A DNA stretch of 64,000 nucleotides from Nymphaea colorata (GCF_008831285.2 NC_045141.1:684001-748000); one strand, 5' to 3'; shown: positions 44,209 to 57,946, counted from the first letter of the stretch. Made by a program: numbers and translations. Notes: generated by a model not told the origin, from the sequence alone.

Positions 44209-45621
44209 ATAGTTCTCCACTACCAAATCCCTCTAGAGATTCCAGCAGATGAACAAACTTTCACGTAACTTCTGATTGTGCCATAGCAGGCTAACAATTA
44301 TGAGTCCTCATAGGTCTACATGCATTACTTAGAAAGGAAAAGTTCCAAATATTCTTAAAGATTTGAAATGGCAAACGACCACATTTTGTAAGAAGGCCAT
44401 TAAAACATATATTTTGTTTTTTGCCTTCAAAATAACATCATCATTTCTCAACAGATTCATCACATAATTACTAGCCTATCTTGATCTATCATGCCACACA
44501 AAATTTGAAATTGTAGTATGATAAGAGCTAGCAAACAAAGATTCAAACTTATGGGTTTGGTCCACTTTATTCCAGCCACTTGCCCGTTTATCCATGAGCT
44601 AGACATACATATTGGCTTTACTGCTTCTCCTCTCCAAACTGCATTTTCTTGTTCATCTCATCCTTAACCTAAAAAAAATAGATTTGCTAACTCAATATTG
44701 CACTTCTTACCTTTGCATATATTAGATATGGATAGAAGATTTTACTTTATTTCTAAAACATGGTCATGGGTTAATAGAAACCTCTTATTTTTTAATTGAT
44801 TTGCCTTAATTTTCCATTGGGCCATTCACATCATTTCCTACCATGACACTAACTAAACCAAAACACTCATATCTGACATCAAACATAGACTAAACTCGCA
44901 ACATGATGAACAGTACTTGTATTTGGATGCCATTGATTGTCTTGCTTTGACTTCATAGTCATTTCCATGAATGCCTCTAGTAAAATAGCAATCTTGGCTA
45001 TTTTATTCCATCTACCACATAATTGACCAATTACTTGACTTTTCTATCCATAATGAACTTGGATATATACCTTTTCCTACACTCTAGAATCATTTATCAC
45101 CTCTACAACAACCTCTACCTTTGCCAAGGTCACACCTATTTTGAGCAAAGAAGGCAACTATTGATGACCCATTTGCTGATTGCGGATTTTCATTGAAGAG
45201 TTATAATCACTTCTCTTGATTTATGAGAATATCATGTATTTCACATAATGACGGAAGAGATTTTGAAGTTGTCATAGTTATGACAAAACCTTTATATTCA
45301 TTTCCTAAGCCACTATGTACATGCATATATAACTAAGTCATCCACCTTTATAACTTTAACAACTAAACTAAGTGCATCAGTTAGAAACATCAAATGGTTG
45401 AGAAAGTCAACCACGGACTTAGACACATTTTGGCAATCATGGTTGAGCTGAAGAATTTGTAAATTGGATTCTGAGACAAATGCTTTCTCAAGGAATATAA
45501 GGCTTGTGATGGATAATTTGGCTGAGCACCAATTCTTTTCCGTTACATTTTTTTTTTCGACTTGTTCGCGGATTGCATTTGACATTTTTGAATGATATAC
45601 TTTGATCATTTTGCACTTCAT
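44209..45621 (-). pseudogene. Degenerate copia gag-pol remnant (unit 3)
   Basis: Paralogue of 3755-5180. The gag block 45621-45313 again reads SLIFLEKAFVSESNLQIL and FLNHLMFL. About 10 residues present in unit 1 (NCEE region) are missing. Confidence 0.6.
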
Positions 45622-46099
45622 ATTTAATCAACTAACCCTTAACATCATGATCAACCTCATTATATGATTGATAAACACTACTGGCTTCAGCATGATCATC
45701 AGTCCTACAGAATTTGATGCATTATCTTGAGAATGATGTCATCTTATCATAGTATATCTGCATATACACTTATATCTGCATTGTCATTGAATTATAACAT
45801 GAATAAAATACTGAAGTGTTTTCCTAAGTCGGCCTTTCCAAGCACACCTTCACTTAGGGGCACTACGTACACAAGTTATACTAAGCATATTACGGCATAT
45901 TTGAGCAGTTTGGCCTATATGTCAACCAAAATAAGAGTCATCTTCAACATATCTGCCATTGAAATTAATCTCTCCCACTTTCACTTCCTACTTTAGGTTT
46001 AGATTCCAAGGCACTCCCCCTTGTCGGCTTTTCTCTCATGTGGCCTCTCCCTTCGCTCGTTTTCCATACATTCGCTTCAGCATCACCAAGTCAGGTAGG

Positions 46100-46620
46100 T
46101 CTCCTCATCATATTGATAATTTTGAAACGTGTGAATGGATTAGGATCACAGAAATGAATGCTATATATGCCATTTTGCAGTGTCTTTGCACTGAACCCGT
46201 GTATACTAACTTCCCACATACCATTATCTTCCTTTTCATCGCCATCCATGAAATAACAGCTTCAGTTTTTAGGAAAAGCTCAAGAATTTTCTCTGACATC
46301 CCAGTTTCCTGAACGAACCGCATTTCTGTAAGCTAATTGACCTGCGGCAGCTTGTGAGGAGGCACTCCTATACTAGTTAACCTCTGCAAATCGTCATATT
46401 CCAATTTCTCCCCCATGCATTAAATAACGACTACAGTCATCCGGAAAGGGTTGGAATATTTTCCCAACCATCATTAATGTCCAATATTGATAGGACGCTA
46501 ACTTTTCATATCTTATAAGACACTGGGGAATCGTTTCTTACCTTCAGACGTACTTAGTTTCAATATCCACCTACAGGATGCCTTTGTTGGTGTTTGGCAT
46601 TCAGAAAATAGTTAGCCTTT
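46100..46620 (-). pseudogene. Exon-like blocks downstream of the membrane-protein gene (unit 3)
   Basis: Counterpart of 18430-19070. Kept: the micro-block with WILKLSTSE and a GTAAGA donor, EKLEYDDLQRLTSIGVPPHK with a CAG|GTCAAT donor, and RFVQETGMSEKILELFLKTE. The second block has an in-frame stop (TAA) just after its acceptor, so this copy is probably dead. Confidence 0.4.
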
Positions 46621-46825
46621 AGAAAGAGCTCTTGCATTTTCTAATGTAGAAAAATGCATTCGGATTCACGCTCTACTTTTCAAATGGGATTCCATCAATA
46701 TATATCTAATCTGGTCGATTGAGTGTTTGTCGTCAAGCTTTTGCTTTGGTTTAAAACGTATGAGAGACAGAAGGAGGGCCTTATTATGTGACCGGAAAAT
46801 GGAAAATAAAGGCCCCAATTGGTAA

Positions 46826-47243
46826 CTAATATGCCCTACATTGGTCTGCTTCGTTTAAAACGTGGAATTGAACTGACCAAGTATGCACTGAAGCTCCAAC
46901 AGCCAGCATTGAAAGAGCTCCAAAAAGGGCCATGGTGGAGACCAGTAGAAGGGGCTGCTGGAACTTCGTCGGCACGCGCTCACCTGCGACATCTTACTTT
47001 CTTTATTCTTTCTCAGGTTGTACATCAGAGAAGAAAAGTACTGAATAGTTTATATTATCATAACCATCAACGAGGTCCACAGACAAGAAAGTGAAAGCAC
47101 TGCCCACCTGCGTAGTAAAGGAAGAGGGAGATGACAATTCCCACTGCAGTTAAGGTCATGTAGAAGACGTGGGAAAGGGAGTGGGCTGGGAAAATCGATG
47201 TGCTGAGAATAGCAAGCCCGATCGCCACGTTCAGCTTAGCCAT
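46826..47243 (-). CDS. Small two-exon membrane protein, unit 3 copy
   Basis: Exon 1 is 47243-47108 (ATG at 47243, 136 nt) with a CAG|GTGGGC donor. Exon 2 is 46983-46826 after a GATGTCGCAG acceptor and ends in TAG, giving 97 residues. Two hydrophobic segments are kept: exon 1 residues about 24-45, and PLLLVSTMALFGALSMLAVG in exon 2, linked by GERVPTKFQQ. The tail (HVLNEADQCRAY) is longer than in unit 1, because 13 bp that end the unit 1 frame early are absent here. This copy is the best candidate for a working form. Family unknown; expression unknown. Confidence 0.55.
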
Positions 47244-47790
47244 GCAGCTTCATGAAGGTGTCACACCCCCTTCAACTTTTGGACAAATTAAATGAGAAGC
47301 TTTCAGAAAGAAGCAATTCACAACGAGAGAAAGAGAAAACTTTGGGGGGAAGCAATCAACAAGCAGGAGCGATGCATGGGGTGGCTGGGGCTGGTGAGTC
47401 TCACCATCCGATTGTGGAGCCGATGTCGGTGCAGCCTGCCGGCTCCTAATTCGGCCTTCTCCCATCTCAACGTCCATCTCTGTCGTTGGCCGATGTTCCG
47501 GCGACTTGGTCTTGCCCGTCTGCCTCTAAGGCCTCCTCTGGGCAGATCTCAATGGACAGGTCCTTCAACGCACCCGATGGGGATACCAGAGGATTAGGAA
47601 TTGGAGGGTTCTCCCTGTTCTCTTCCGGATTACCAGAACTCGGTTCAAAGAGGCATCGCAAGGCCTGAACGAATGTAATGGGACGACGTCCATATCTTCC
47701 CTCTGCGTTCTTCTTCTCAATGGCAAGGAAGTGAGCAAAGAACTGCCGATTTAAGAAAATCCAGCAATTTTGGGGAAATTTCATGACGGG
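47244..47790. promoter_or_regulatory. Conserved GC-rich region upstream of the gene (unit 3)
   Basis: Counterpart of 6344-6850. The minus-strand frame 47784-47467 reads RQFFAHFLAIEKKNAEG, FVQALRCLFEPSSGNPEENR and ends after SANDRDGR. A second frame (47477-47250) covers the remainder. The same caution applies: promoter or first exon. Confidence 0.4.
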
Positions 47791-50226
47791 TCGATCAACG
47801 TTGGGTATATGGGGTCAAAAATCACGACTCACGTCCGCAGTGCGATGGTCGATCTAAATGTGTAAATTTTATTTTACTTGTATGTATACACTATTTTTCA
47901 AGTCAATTTTTCAAATCCAGGCGTGAATTTTACAAGGATCGAAAATTCCGTGTGCTTTAAAGGACGCCGGTCTGGTGGTAATTATTATTTACAATTTGGG
48001 GCCTATATGTTCTGATATTCAGCTATCACGCCCACACTTGACATTAATGCCACAGCGAACAGCAAAGGCTTAGCTTCAGGGTTCTGGAAAGTCACTTCTA
48101 AACATAACTGGGATGTCAATGCCAAGGGATTGGATTTGAATAAGATATTACCATATCTGGTTTTTTAGATATTCATAGATTCAGATATGAACTCAGATTC
48201 GGATGTGAATGAAAGAACTTATTTATCATATCCAAATCTAAGTTATATATATAAACACACCCCACATCCAAATCCAGAATTTAGATTTTGAATATCCAAC
48301 TTATGATTTAATCACCGGACTCTTTTATTTTACTGCCGCATCTGAGTCGGGTGCGCACCGGACATGGGTGTGGCTCCGAATCACACCCGAGCCCAGTTAG
48401 AATGTCATATTACTAAATTACTATAATACAATCATTGTTGTTTTGATATTTTCCTACGCAATACAATTATTCAAATATGTTAAATACATTAATAACTAAA
48501 TTATAATAATAATATATGCATGCTTATTCTGTTATATATATAATAAATTAACAATAGTAATAATAACAACAAAATATCCTCACCACACCGCCGCACCTAA
48601 ATTTGTTGGAATGTGCCGCTCCGGCATCCGCACCGGCACCGGCACCCGCACCCCAAACTCTGGTGACATAGCTTAAAATTAATGGTCCAGGTTTAATCCA
48701 AGTCTAGATCTTGTCCAACCAGTCAACTGCACCATAAGTTTGCAGCTCTTGTTGTTTTCTAATAAGATTCTCTCACCATCTCCCACCTGTCTCACCATCT
48801 CCCACCTGTTGCTTCCATACAGGACTAAATCGGTATCTCTCTCTCTCTCAAATTAAGGCCCTGGTGATTTAATTAATTTCTTTTTCAGAACACACACACA
48901 CTTTCTCTCACTCACCCAAAATGTTCAACTTTATCTCTCTCCTACCTGGATCCCCAAATGTTAAATCTTAAATCGTCTCTCTGTCTTCCCCCACTCCCCA
49001 AATGTTCATAAAAATGTTTTGTCTAATGGTTTTTCCTTCTCATAGTGCCACCATTTTTTTTTATAATTGTTGCAAAGTAGTCAACACAGTGTTGTACAGT
49101 ATTTGTTAATGCTTTCATATCATCATTATCTCCATCTCATGTGGTTTAATAAATGCCCAGATAGAAAATCCATCTCATACAACCAGCAAGCACACGAAAC
49201 GGACTAGAACAACATCAACTTTTTGCTCTAAAGCATAGCAAATTAATAAGCATCAAGTAGCATATGAAGTCTTGATTTTATGAGACAAAGGCATTCAACG
49301 TCTTGATTTAGCCCCACGCTGCCACCCTAGAAAATGAAAGGCCATAAGGGCTACATAGTTGGCCACCTTCAGTGGATTAGAATTTGCCAATGGAAGTCGT
49401 TGTTCATGGGCTTTAAAACCTTATGCTGAACAAATATGCTAGAAAGGTTTAATTCTCCACCTTGACTGTGTTCTTTGAGGATACCCCAACAAACCAGACT
49501 ATATGAGAAAACCTGATAACATATAATTCATTTTAAAATCGCTGCATTAAACAGTACTGCTGTCAATTTTGCGTACATATTCGTATGTGTCTACGTTTGG
49601 AAATAATTGTATGTATGTACATCAACACCATTATTGTATTTCTTAGCTTGCATGCCTATTACCTGTTCATTTCAAATAAGTGTCTTTCTCTAAATTATCT
49701 CCAAGAACCTCAAGCCAATCCATTAATCTTCCCTTCCCCACAACTACGGAGATGATCTTTCTATTCAGTCAAACTGAAGTCCTACAAATTAAGAGTGAAC
49801 ATAATGTTGCTCCATATGAGCTAACACTATATCATCAATATGTCATTTAATTAGTCTACCATGTTGATTGCTCCATGTCTCTCAGATATGCATCTATATC
49901 CTAGAGCTCTACAACCACATCACTAGACGTCCAAGAATTAGTACATCGTCTATAGAATGGAATCACCTTATGTGCAACATTACTTGTATCACAATAAATT
50001 CAAACTCAAACTATGATGCATGTAAAAATTCGCCTGAAAAATGACAAATCACTTCTACCATGTAAAAGTTGTTGCTAGCATACTAATATCGCCTAACTAA
50101 TTAGGTAAACACATTTAAACGGTTGCTTCTGCGCACCTCCAAATAATGCATCAACCTGTTGCACATCATCGCAAGCCCAACTGACCTTGTCCACCACCCC
50201 ACTCCTTTCCTCCCCTTGCAAGATCT
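47791..50226. other. Unit spacer with small elements (unit 3)
   Basis: Collinear with 6851-9288, holding the MITE-like element (48115-48305) and the 345 bp-type insertion (48305-48670). A phrase CTCACCATCTCCCACCTGT is tandemly duplicated at 48773-48808. No gene is seen. Confidence 0.5.
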
Positions 50227-50543
50227 TCCGAGTTTCAGATGATGCCCAAGAGAAAATAAGGGTTGCGATGGAATCAACTGGACACAACAGAGAAGGCTGT
50301 AAATGGATGGAACAGAGCATCATGCTCTTCTTCATTTCACATATTTGAATTCCATCTGTACATAATCAATTACAGAAATGAAATAATATTTTTTTTTATA
50401 TAACAAAATCATGCCCTTAACCTTATAGAGAATTCCACGTGTGACAAGGAACACCACAATTCAATTTTACAGCTTTGAAATGGACATAAAGAAAACAGAG
50501 TTAATAACACAACTTTAAGAATTGGTTTTCCTTTTTCATAACA
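50227..50543 (-). repeat. 3' LTR of the unit 3 copia
   Basis: About 317 bp, from TCCGAG to CATAACA, with the purine tract AAAGGAGGGG next to it. The same TG-to-TC change as in unit 1 at the outer end. Confidence 0.85.
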
Positions 50544-51479
50544 CCCCTCCTTTAAACTGGTGTGTGTGGGTCTCCAAGACCCAGTCTAAACTTTCAAAAA
50601 ATTGAATTGACCTTGACAAGAGACTTGGTAAATAGATCAGCTAGATGTAAGCATGATGGAACATAGATTGTGACAATTGTTCCATTTTTAACTTGATCAC
50701 GCACTAGATGGCAGTCGATCTCCACATTCTTGGTGCATTCATGTAAAATGGGGCTCACTGCTATTTGCAATGATGTTTTGTTGTCACAAAGAAGCTACGC
50801 TGGTGAAGGAGGCACTTGGAGATCTTTTAGAAGATATCTTAGCCAGATAAATTCACAGCAGGAGTTTGCAATAGCGTGATATTCTACTTCGGCTGAGATA
50901 CGAGATAGTATGTTCAGTTTTTTTGCTTTTCAGAAGATTAGATGTTCTCCCAAGTAAACACAGTAACCAGAGATTGATCTTCTGGTGTCTTTGCAAGCTC
51001 CCTAGTCGGCATCAAAATTGAAATTATCGTCTACTAAAAGAAAAATTCCTTGACCTGGTGAAGTTTGAGATGGCGTAATACTTTTATAGCAGCATTGTAG
51101 TGAGTAGTTGTCAGTTTCTGCATATGGTGGCTAAGAGAGTGAACAGAAAAAACTATTTCTGACCTGGTTATAGTCATATATATAAGATGCCCCCAAGTCT
51201 TCGGAACAATGAAGGATTTTTTAAATCTTCAACACCATTGACCGCAAGGGTTTGACTAGGTTCCATGGGGTCCTCAGATGGCTTGGCATTGAGAAGTCCA
51301 AATTCATCAAGAATGCCACAATCATACTTGCGCTGTGATGAAAATATTCATTTCTTCCCTTTGGTAAGCTCTAGGACAAGGAAATATTTTAAGTTGTCCA
51401 TGTCTTTCATGCAAAATCTTTTGCCAAGATACAGTTTGAAGTTTTCTATGTATTTCATATTATTTCCTGAAATAATGAC
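50544..51479 (-). pseudogene. Copia RNase H region (unit 3)
   Basis: Frame pieces [33 protein letters not shown] and further broken pieces toward the polypurine tract. Contains the 655 bp that are identical to unit 1. Confidence 0.75.
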
Positions 51480-52140
51480 ATCATCGATGTACACCAAAAT
51501 TTCCAAGAACACGCTTTCTCTTTGATATGAACACAGTGTGTAATGACACTAGGATTGCATAAAACCATAATTTACTACTTTTGACGATAACTTAAAAACC
51601 AGTTTGGGGAGCATGTTTGAGCCCATAGATAAACTTGTTTTGCTTGCACAATTTTGTTTCTCCTTTTTCGCAATGACTAGGAGGCAATGTATTGTATATT
51701 TCTTCATCCAATTTCCCGTTTAGAAAGGCATTATATACATACATTTGTTGCAGCATCCAATTTCGTTTTGCAGTTGCTGCTATCAAACAACGAATAGTAA
51801 CAAGTTTGGCGACAGGCGCATAGGCCTCATGGTAATCCAAGCCTTCCACTTGTGCATACCCTTTGGCCACTAGTCTAGCATTGAACCTTTCTATTTCACC
51901 ATTCGCCTTATACTTGATCCGATAAAAGCACTTGCAGCTGACGGGTTTGACATAGGTTGAAGGAGAGATTAGCGTCCAAGTGCTGTTTGATTCCAATGCC
52001 TTAATTTCTTCTTGCATGGCTCTTTTCCAATTTGGATCTTGCTCTGCCCGACTAAAGGGTGAAGGTTCGGTTTGAAGAGAGATTCAACCAAAAGTTTTTA
52101 AGAGCACCTGAAAAATGAGAAAAAGACAAAAGTCACAAAA
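51480..52140 (-). pseudogene. Copia reverse transcriptase (unit 3)
   Basis: The frame 52017-51592 reads MQEEIKALESNSTWTLI, RFNARLVAKGYAQVEGLDYH, YNAFLNGKLDEEIY, KFIYGLKHAPQTGF. After a frameshift the catalytic site at 51480-51491 is YIDD. One conserved change is QQMYVYNAF where QQMDV-NAF is usual, so a catalytic aspartate is replaced by Tyr. Confidence 0.85.
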
Positions 52141-52352
52141 CTTATAACAAACGATACCTTGTAGAAGACCTTTTCCATGATGATGATGGACTTCATGAAT
52201 CAGGATGGACCATACCACAGTAAAAATCCTTCAATAAAATGGATGGCTTTGATATTTTGGATGATTTGCACTGGTTGTTGAGGGCTTGTTAAAGTTTCTT
52301 GGGAAGTATTTGTTTCAGCCTCACCACTTGATTCTGAAACAATTTCGGGTGG

Positions 52353-53300
52353 TTATTCAATGTTTGTGCAATCAGTAGTCATGTCCTCATCTTGGCTTTC
52401 AGTCAGTTGACAAGAACAAGGGCCTTGGTCACTTGAATTTCCATTCTCAAGTATATGATTGTCATCAAATATGAAATGAATAACTGGAAAATATGAGACT
52501 TTGCTTTGATCCTTTGAGAGTTTGATGGGAAATTCTGTTTCATTGAAGAACACATCCCTACTAACGATTTTTTTTTTTTGTTTTCAACTCTAGTAGTTTG
52601 TAGCCTTTTTGTTCAGTAGGATACCCAATGAACACACCTCGTTGAGCCCTGTAATCAAATTTTCCTTGTGGTTTGAGGTAGGAAGCAAAACACAAGCAAC
52701 CAAACACACATTGATGCTTGTAAGTTGGTTTTCTTTTAAATACATTTTCAAAGGGAGTTTGATTGTCAATTTTGTTTTTGATGGGGTCCTATTTATTAAA
52801 TATGTGGCTGTTAATACACGTAGGTCCCAACATTTGAAGGGTAGGCCTAACTGAAACTTAAGAGCACGTGCCACATTCAAGATGTGCCGATGCTTTCTCT
52901 GAGCCAAGCCATTTTGTTGAGGCATGTAGGGGCATGAATGTTGATGTAGGATGTCTCTATCACGGAAAAAAAAAATTGTCATTTGAGAAGAACTTGGTTC
53001 CACTATCTATCATGATTTTAACACATCTATTCTGAATTGTTGCTCACTCATGTTAATGAAATGTTTAAGTAGATCACCTATTTCACTTTTATACTTCATT
53101 AGGTAAAACCACATGGCTCTTGAAAAATCACCCATAATAGACAAGAAGTAATGTGTTTGAGTATGTGATGTTTGGGAGTATGGTCCCCAGACATCACAAT
53201 GTAGCAAATCAAAAGGTTTAGCAAAACAATATTCACATAATTTGAATGTCACTTTAGATTGTTTAGCAAGACGACAGACTTTACATAAATTGTTTGACAA
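52353..53300 (-). pseudogene. Copia integrase (unit 3)
   Basis: Pieces in order: CKVCRLAKQSKVTFKLCEYC, LLHCDVWGPYSQTS with the first catalytic Asp, FSRAMWFYLMKYKSE, then after a frameshift HQHSCPYMPQQNGLAQRKHR with the Glu position changed to Gln (usual GLAERKHRH), LTATYLINRTPS, and FFNETEFPIKLSKDQS. The DDE triad is therefore broken. Confidence 0.8.
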
Positions 53301-53313
53301 CTTAATGACAGAG

Positions 53314-53777
53314 TCATGCTTTCAGAGCATTTGATTCTTTGAGGGAGATGGGTGCCCAAGTCTTAGATGCCAAACAACAAAATCTGATTGAGTGGGTTTC
53401 GTAAACAAGCAGTCTACAGTGGAAAATGAAGAGTCCACCTGATGAATCACCCAGCTCAGTCCTCGTCATGGAGATCGGGTCCTGCACAAAGCACCCAGTA
53501 GTCGGGAAAATCGAATGACATTTGGTTAGCTGAATAAGTCTGCTCACAGATAGCATGTTGTAAGCAAAATTGGAAGATAATACACGTTTTCAAGAAAAAT
53601 GGAAGCTGACAAAACAACTTTACGGACATGTGTAGCGTAAACCATTCTGTTGTCAGAAACTCTAATGGAAAATGAAACAGCTAATTTTCTATCATCTAGC
53701 AATGATTGAAGGCAGCATGACATGTGGTGACTAGCACAAATATCTATTACCCAGGTGTCAAGTTTGAAGAATGACAT
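53314..53777 (-). pseudogene. Copia protease and pre-integrase (unit 3)
   Basis: DTWVIDICASHHMS at 53760-53720, where the usual site is DSGAS; both Ser and Gly are changed. LLSVSRLIQLTKCHSIF lies in the second frame (53556-53314). The pre-integrase WHLR block is shifted here. Confidence 0.75.
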
Positions 53778-54046
53778 ACCTGCAAAGATTATTTGGGTTA
53801 CTGATCGATTTTCGAGGAATTTTTTTAATTGAATATATTCATGTTGAGTTAGAGTTGGAGCAATGTCCTTGTTGGACTATTTGCCTTGCGTGGTGGAGAT
53901 TAAGGCAGTGGAATCAGTTTTCTCTCCAACAGAGGCATGGATAATAGCCCCCTTGTCTTGCCACTATTTTCCACCTTTAAAGTTTGGAGGGTAACCATTT
54001 AATTTGAAGTATCGTTGCTTTGATGTCCAGCAATCTTGCCATAAAT

Positions 54047-54801
54047 TCAGAAGTATTGTGGGTGCTTGTTTTGCTTGTCTTTGAAAGCCTTCAAGTCCGC
54101 ACTTGCTGAGATACCTACATGGTCGACAGCACTACTTTGAAGACGAGCTTCTCTCTTCTTCTCCTCTTGAAGGACCCATGCATAAGTATTATGTAGAGAG
54201 GGCAGGGGATCCATAAGAAGAATATGCCTTCTTGTAGCATTGAATGAATCATTCAATCCCATAAGAAATTCAATGACTCTTCCTTCTTGTTGCATTTCAG
54301 CAACCACTTTCAAGGCACTGTAAGAGCATTCCGAAAGAACACCATAGGATGAAAGCTTATCCCAGTAGGATTTCAATTTTGTAAAATAAAGAGCAACAGA
54401 TATATTTTCTTGATTCAAAGGACTGATGGAGGATTTGAGCTGGTACTTATGAGGGGTTGTGCTTTCAGTGAATCGGTTCTTTACGTCTGCCCACACTTCA
54501 ATAGCTGTGGTGGCGTAGATGATATTGCTTGATAATTCTTTCGAGATGGAGTTAAGAATCCATGAAGGTCCATGTGATTGCAACGTCTCTACATCTTGAT
54601 CTCATGAGCTGCAACGCTGGGTTTGGGAAGACTGCCATCAACAAAGGTCAACTTGTTTTTGGCATACAGTGCCATTATCATAGCACAACTGCAGGTTGAG
54701 TAGTTTTCACTAGTGACTAATTGTGAAACCAATACAATACCATAAGAGGACTCTGCTCCACCAGCTGAAGAAGAGTTGGAAGCATTGCCTGTTGACGCCA
54801 T
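54047..54801 (-). pseudogene. Copia gag (unit 3)
   Basis: ATG at 54801. The frame covers SENYSTCSCAMIMALYAKNK, FVDGSLPKPSVAAHEIKM, one stop, then a 178-codon frame (54583-54047) with SWILNSISKELSSNIIYATT, LYFTKLKSYWDKLSSYG and RVIEFLMGLNDSFNA. Only a stop codon divides it, so it is the best gag of the three. Confidence 0.85.
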
Positions 54802-54814
54802 GGCTCTGAGACCA

Positions 54815-55130
54815 TGCGAGTATCAGAGTACGCACAAGAGAAAATCAAGGCTGTGATGGAATCAACAGGGCACAACAGAGAAGGCTGAGCATGATGGAAA
54901 AAAGCATCGTGCTCTTCTTCCTTTCACATATTTATACTCTTTCTGTACATAATCAATTACAGGCATAAAATAATATTTTCTATTACAACAGAATTATGCC
55001 TTGAAACTTCTAGAGAATTCCCCATGCATGACAAGGAACACCACTCTTCAATTTTACAGCTTTACAGTAGGTGTAAAGAAAACAAAGTTAATAACACAGT
55101 TTTAAGAATTGGTTTTCATTTTTCATAAGA
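54815..55130 (-). repeat. 5' LTR of the unit 3 copia
   Basis: 316 bp, TGCGAGTATCAG to CATAAGA (usual CATAACA). It lacks the templated patch seen in unit 1. Followed by AATCC. Confidence 0.85.
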
Positions 55131-57946
55131 AATCCCAAGAGGCAGAATGCCCAAACGTTCTTCCATTTGAGCTTCATAGCCTCATGAAGGTTTGACGTTG
55201 ATGACGTTGATGATGGTGGAGTTGCCAATAACAAGCTCATGAGGAGGCCTGCGACACACTTTACACCTAAGAGAGGAAATAAACTCTCTACCCCTTCTTC
55301 ATATGCTCCCCGTCACTGTTTCCATCACAGAAGCTCTCTTTCTCTCCCTCTCATGTGTTTAGTCTAGTATCAATGACATGGGTGGATGTTCAAAGCTGGT
55401 TATATGCCTACGCTTGTGGATGCCAAGTACCCAAAAAGTGGGCTAGGGAGCCAGTGGGCCAGGAGGGTCACTTATCCTTTTCTTAAAGGCTATGGACCGT
55501 GCATGTAATGTGATATCGTGGGTAATGATTAAAAAATGCAGCTATAAAAGCAAGAAGGCTTATGAACAAAATATCACTTAGAGTAGATCAGGAGGTGGCC
55601 TAAACCTCACCATGTGCTCGACCAAGTTTGTATTGGTTTCAGAATCGGATGATATTAATTTAAAATTGGGGATTCAAATTTGGATTCAGATTTATAAATT
55701 TACAATAATGTAGAATAAAATGCTTTATTTAGATTCGGATCTGTAAATTTGGGTTTATATATCCATTATCTTTTTTTGTTTCTGATTGGGTATCTATTTG
55801 ATACTGAGTCTGAATCCAAATTTAATCGGGTGCCAATTTTTAATATTGAATTCTATCTGATTTTTGATTTGGATATCAAATTTCTCTTCTTTTCATATCT
55901 GATTTATTTAAAGAAACTTGATCGGATATTTGATCTGAATCAGATTCACTGACATAGCTAATAACCAGCGTCCCCACGAAAGGCTAATAGAATGATGAAC
56001 CCCACGGGTCTCCGGAAGCTTGAGGAATTAAATGCCGACAAGGAAATAGAAAATGGCAACGAGAAGTATGGGAGATGAAGATCTCAGATGATGTTACAGA
56101 GCCATTTGTGATGCGTTATTTCCACCGTCAATTGGCAGCATACATCATCACATCAGATTCTATATCTACGTCATCTTCACACGAACATGCGAAATCCTTC
56201 TTCGTTCTTATTGCTCGGTCACTCTTTGCGTTCATTCTTCTCCTACTTTGTCAGCTTTAGTTGTTTCTCTTTTTCGGTTCTCAATTTTCATTAGATCTTG
56301 TTATTCGTGTTGTTGTTGTTATTATTATTATTGTTGTTGCTGTTATTTTTATTATTGTTCCGGTTATTTAATTAAGCCAACCCGGTATGTTTATGCTTTG
56401 AGGCTTTCTCAGCAACGACCCTTGTATTTTGAGAATATGTTCCAAAACCTTCTTAAGATTAATTTTTAACTTCTTAAGCAGTATGAAAGTTTCATCCTTC
56501 AGTATAAAGCCATCCACTTAATCTAAGTTGCCAATTTTAGTCGTAAAGTAAAAGTACCTATAGCACCCATTTGAATATATTATGCACACTCTCTCTCTTT
56601 CACGCAATCACCTTTCTGCTGAAGTTACTATTTTAATATTAATACTTAAAAATGTTCAAGAAATTATAGTACATCAGATTAAGCCGTAATTATCTACACT
56701 TGTATAGTATTAAATGTCATAATAAATGGTCTAACAATGAAAGTACCCTTTGTCATCAAAATTTAGTCTATAGTATGCAGTTCCACATTCAACATATATC
56801 TGGTCAAAATTTAACAGATCTGCAAAAGAAAGATTCACATTTTCATTTATTTGAACACCACATTTAAAATAGGTAGAGTTGCACACAAATTCCAGGACTC
56901 CCATCCATTGCTAGACCATCGCAGTGTTCAAGAGTACTGTCATATGTTTGTGCGCATACAAATATACTATTGCTGTGTCTTAGTGGTTTACGTTTTGGCT
57001 TTAATTGAACATATTCTTTTGGAATGTGAGGATCTTAAAGCTGTTGTACTTCGGGTGAGAAGGAGATTAGCATTCCACCACCCAATTATATCTTGAAGGC
57101 CTCTCCATTCCCCTGCCTTCATGGTCTAGACTGCATCTGGACCTGAGCAGGATATGATACACCCTTTACACTAATATGTTTCAGCATATATTAAGAATTA
57201 ACTATAATTTACATAGGAAAATAAAACATTACTGTTTGACGTCTCACTTCTTAAGGGCTGACTTTTAATCACATGTAAAACCATTCAGAATAATGGCGCT
57301 CGTTTCTCGAATTATGCCCAAGAAAATTGGATACTAAACAGAAACTGCCTATGATGTCAATATCCTTCTTATAAATATGCCATAATTTCACATTATTTCT
57401 CATAATTTCAGCAAAATGTTTTTGTCTTTCTCTAAAATTACAGAAAACATGTCTGAATTTTTTTTACCAAGTAGTGAAAAGGTCGTAAGAGGAGACTGGA
57501 AACACACCAGGAAGAATAGATGACTAATTGGAGTGACAATAGTTCAAGACTAACGAGCTTCATGTCCCCTCAAAGGCATTTGTTATAGAGTAGACCGGGA
57601 AAAGGGTTGAATAAATATCCTTGTCCATGGACATCTTTGTCGACAATCTTGTTTTTATATGGTAACAGTTCATGCATAGTTCATGGGTTCAAAGAAAATA
57701 ACACGGCCCCTCTTCTTAAAAGGTAAAGCAGATAAATGCTTTTCATAACAATAATGGGTCCATCTATTCCATATCTCTATGAGAAGGTGTAGTTAGCTTC
57801 TAAGTTATTAAATTTAAATTACAACCATCCAGGTATTCCAATAGGTGCAGGTTGCTGGTTTAAGTTGCCAGAACCCTAGCATACGAAGCTCGTGACGTGC
57901 ACATGCTTGTGCTTGTGCAGGTTGCTTGGTATTGGCGTGTGATCTC
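55131..57946. other. Right flank, MITE and spacer (unit 3)
   Basis: Collinear with 14101-16832. The MITE is at 55640-55958. About 155 bp at 57311-57465 is absent from unit 1 (near 16340) and is bordered by GAATT on both sides, so it is probably a small insertion. Near 57000-57096 the plus-strand frame ALIEHILLECEDLKAVVLRV is seen. No gene can be supported. Confidence 0.45.

Larger units (their letters stand above)
50227..55130 (-). mobile_element. Full-length degenerate Ty1/copia element, unit 3 copy
   Basis: The least interrupted copy: 3' LTR 50227-50543, polypurine tract next to it, internal region with all domains, primer site 54802-54814, 5' LTR 54815-55130. Total 4904 bp. The domain order gag, protease, integrase, reverse transcriptase, RNase H identifies Ty1/copia. 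Stops and shifts remain in every domain. Confidence 0.9.

Noticed and set aside
57000-57096. Zinc-binding end of a LINE or transposase (ALIEHILLECEDLKAV)
   Set aside because: The likeness is limited to a short stretch, cysteines are not in a clear pattern, and the unit 1 copy is frameshifted.
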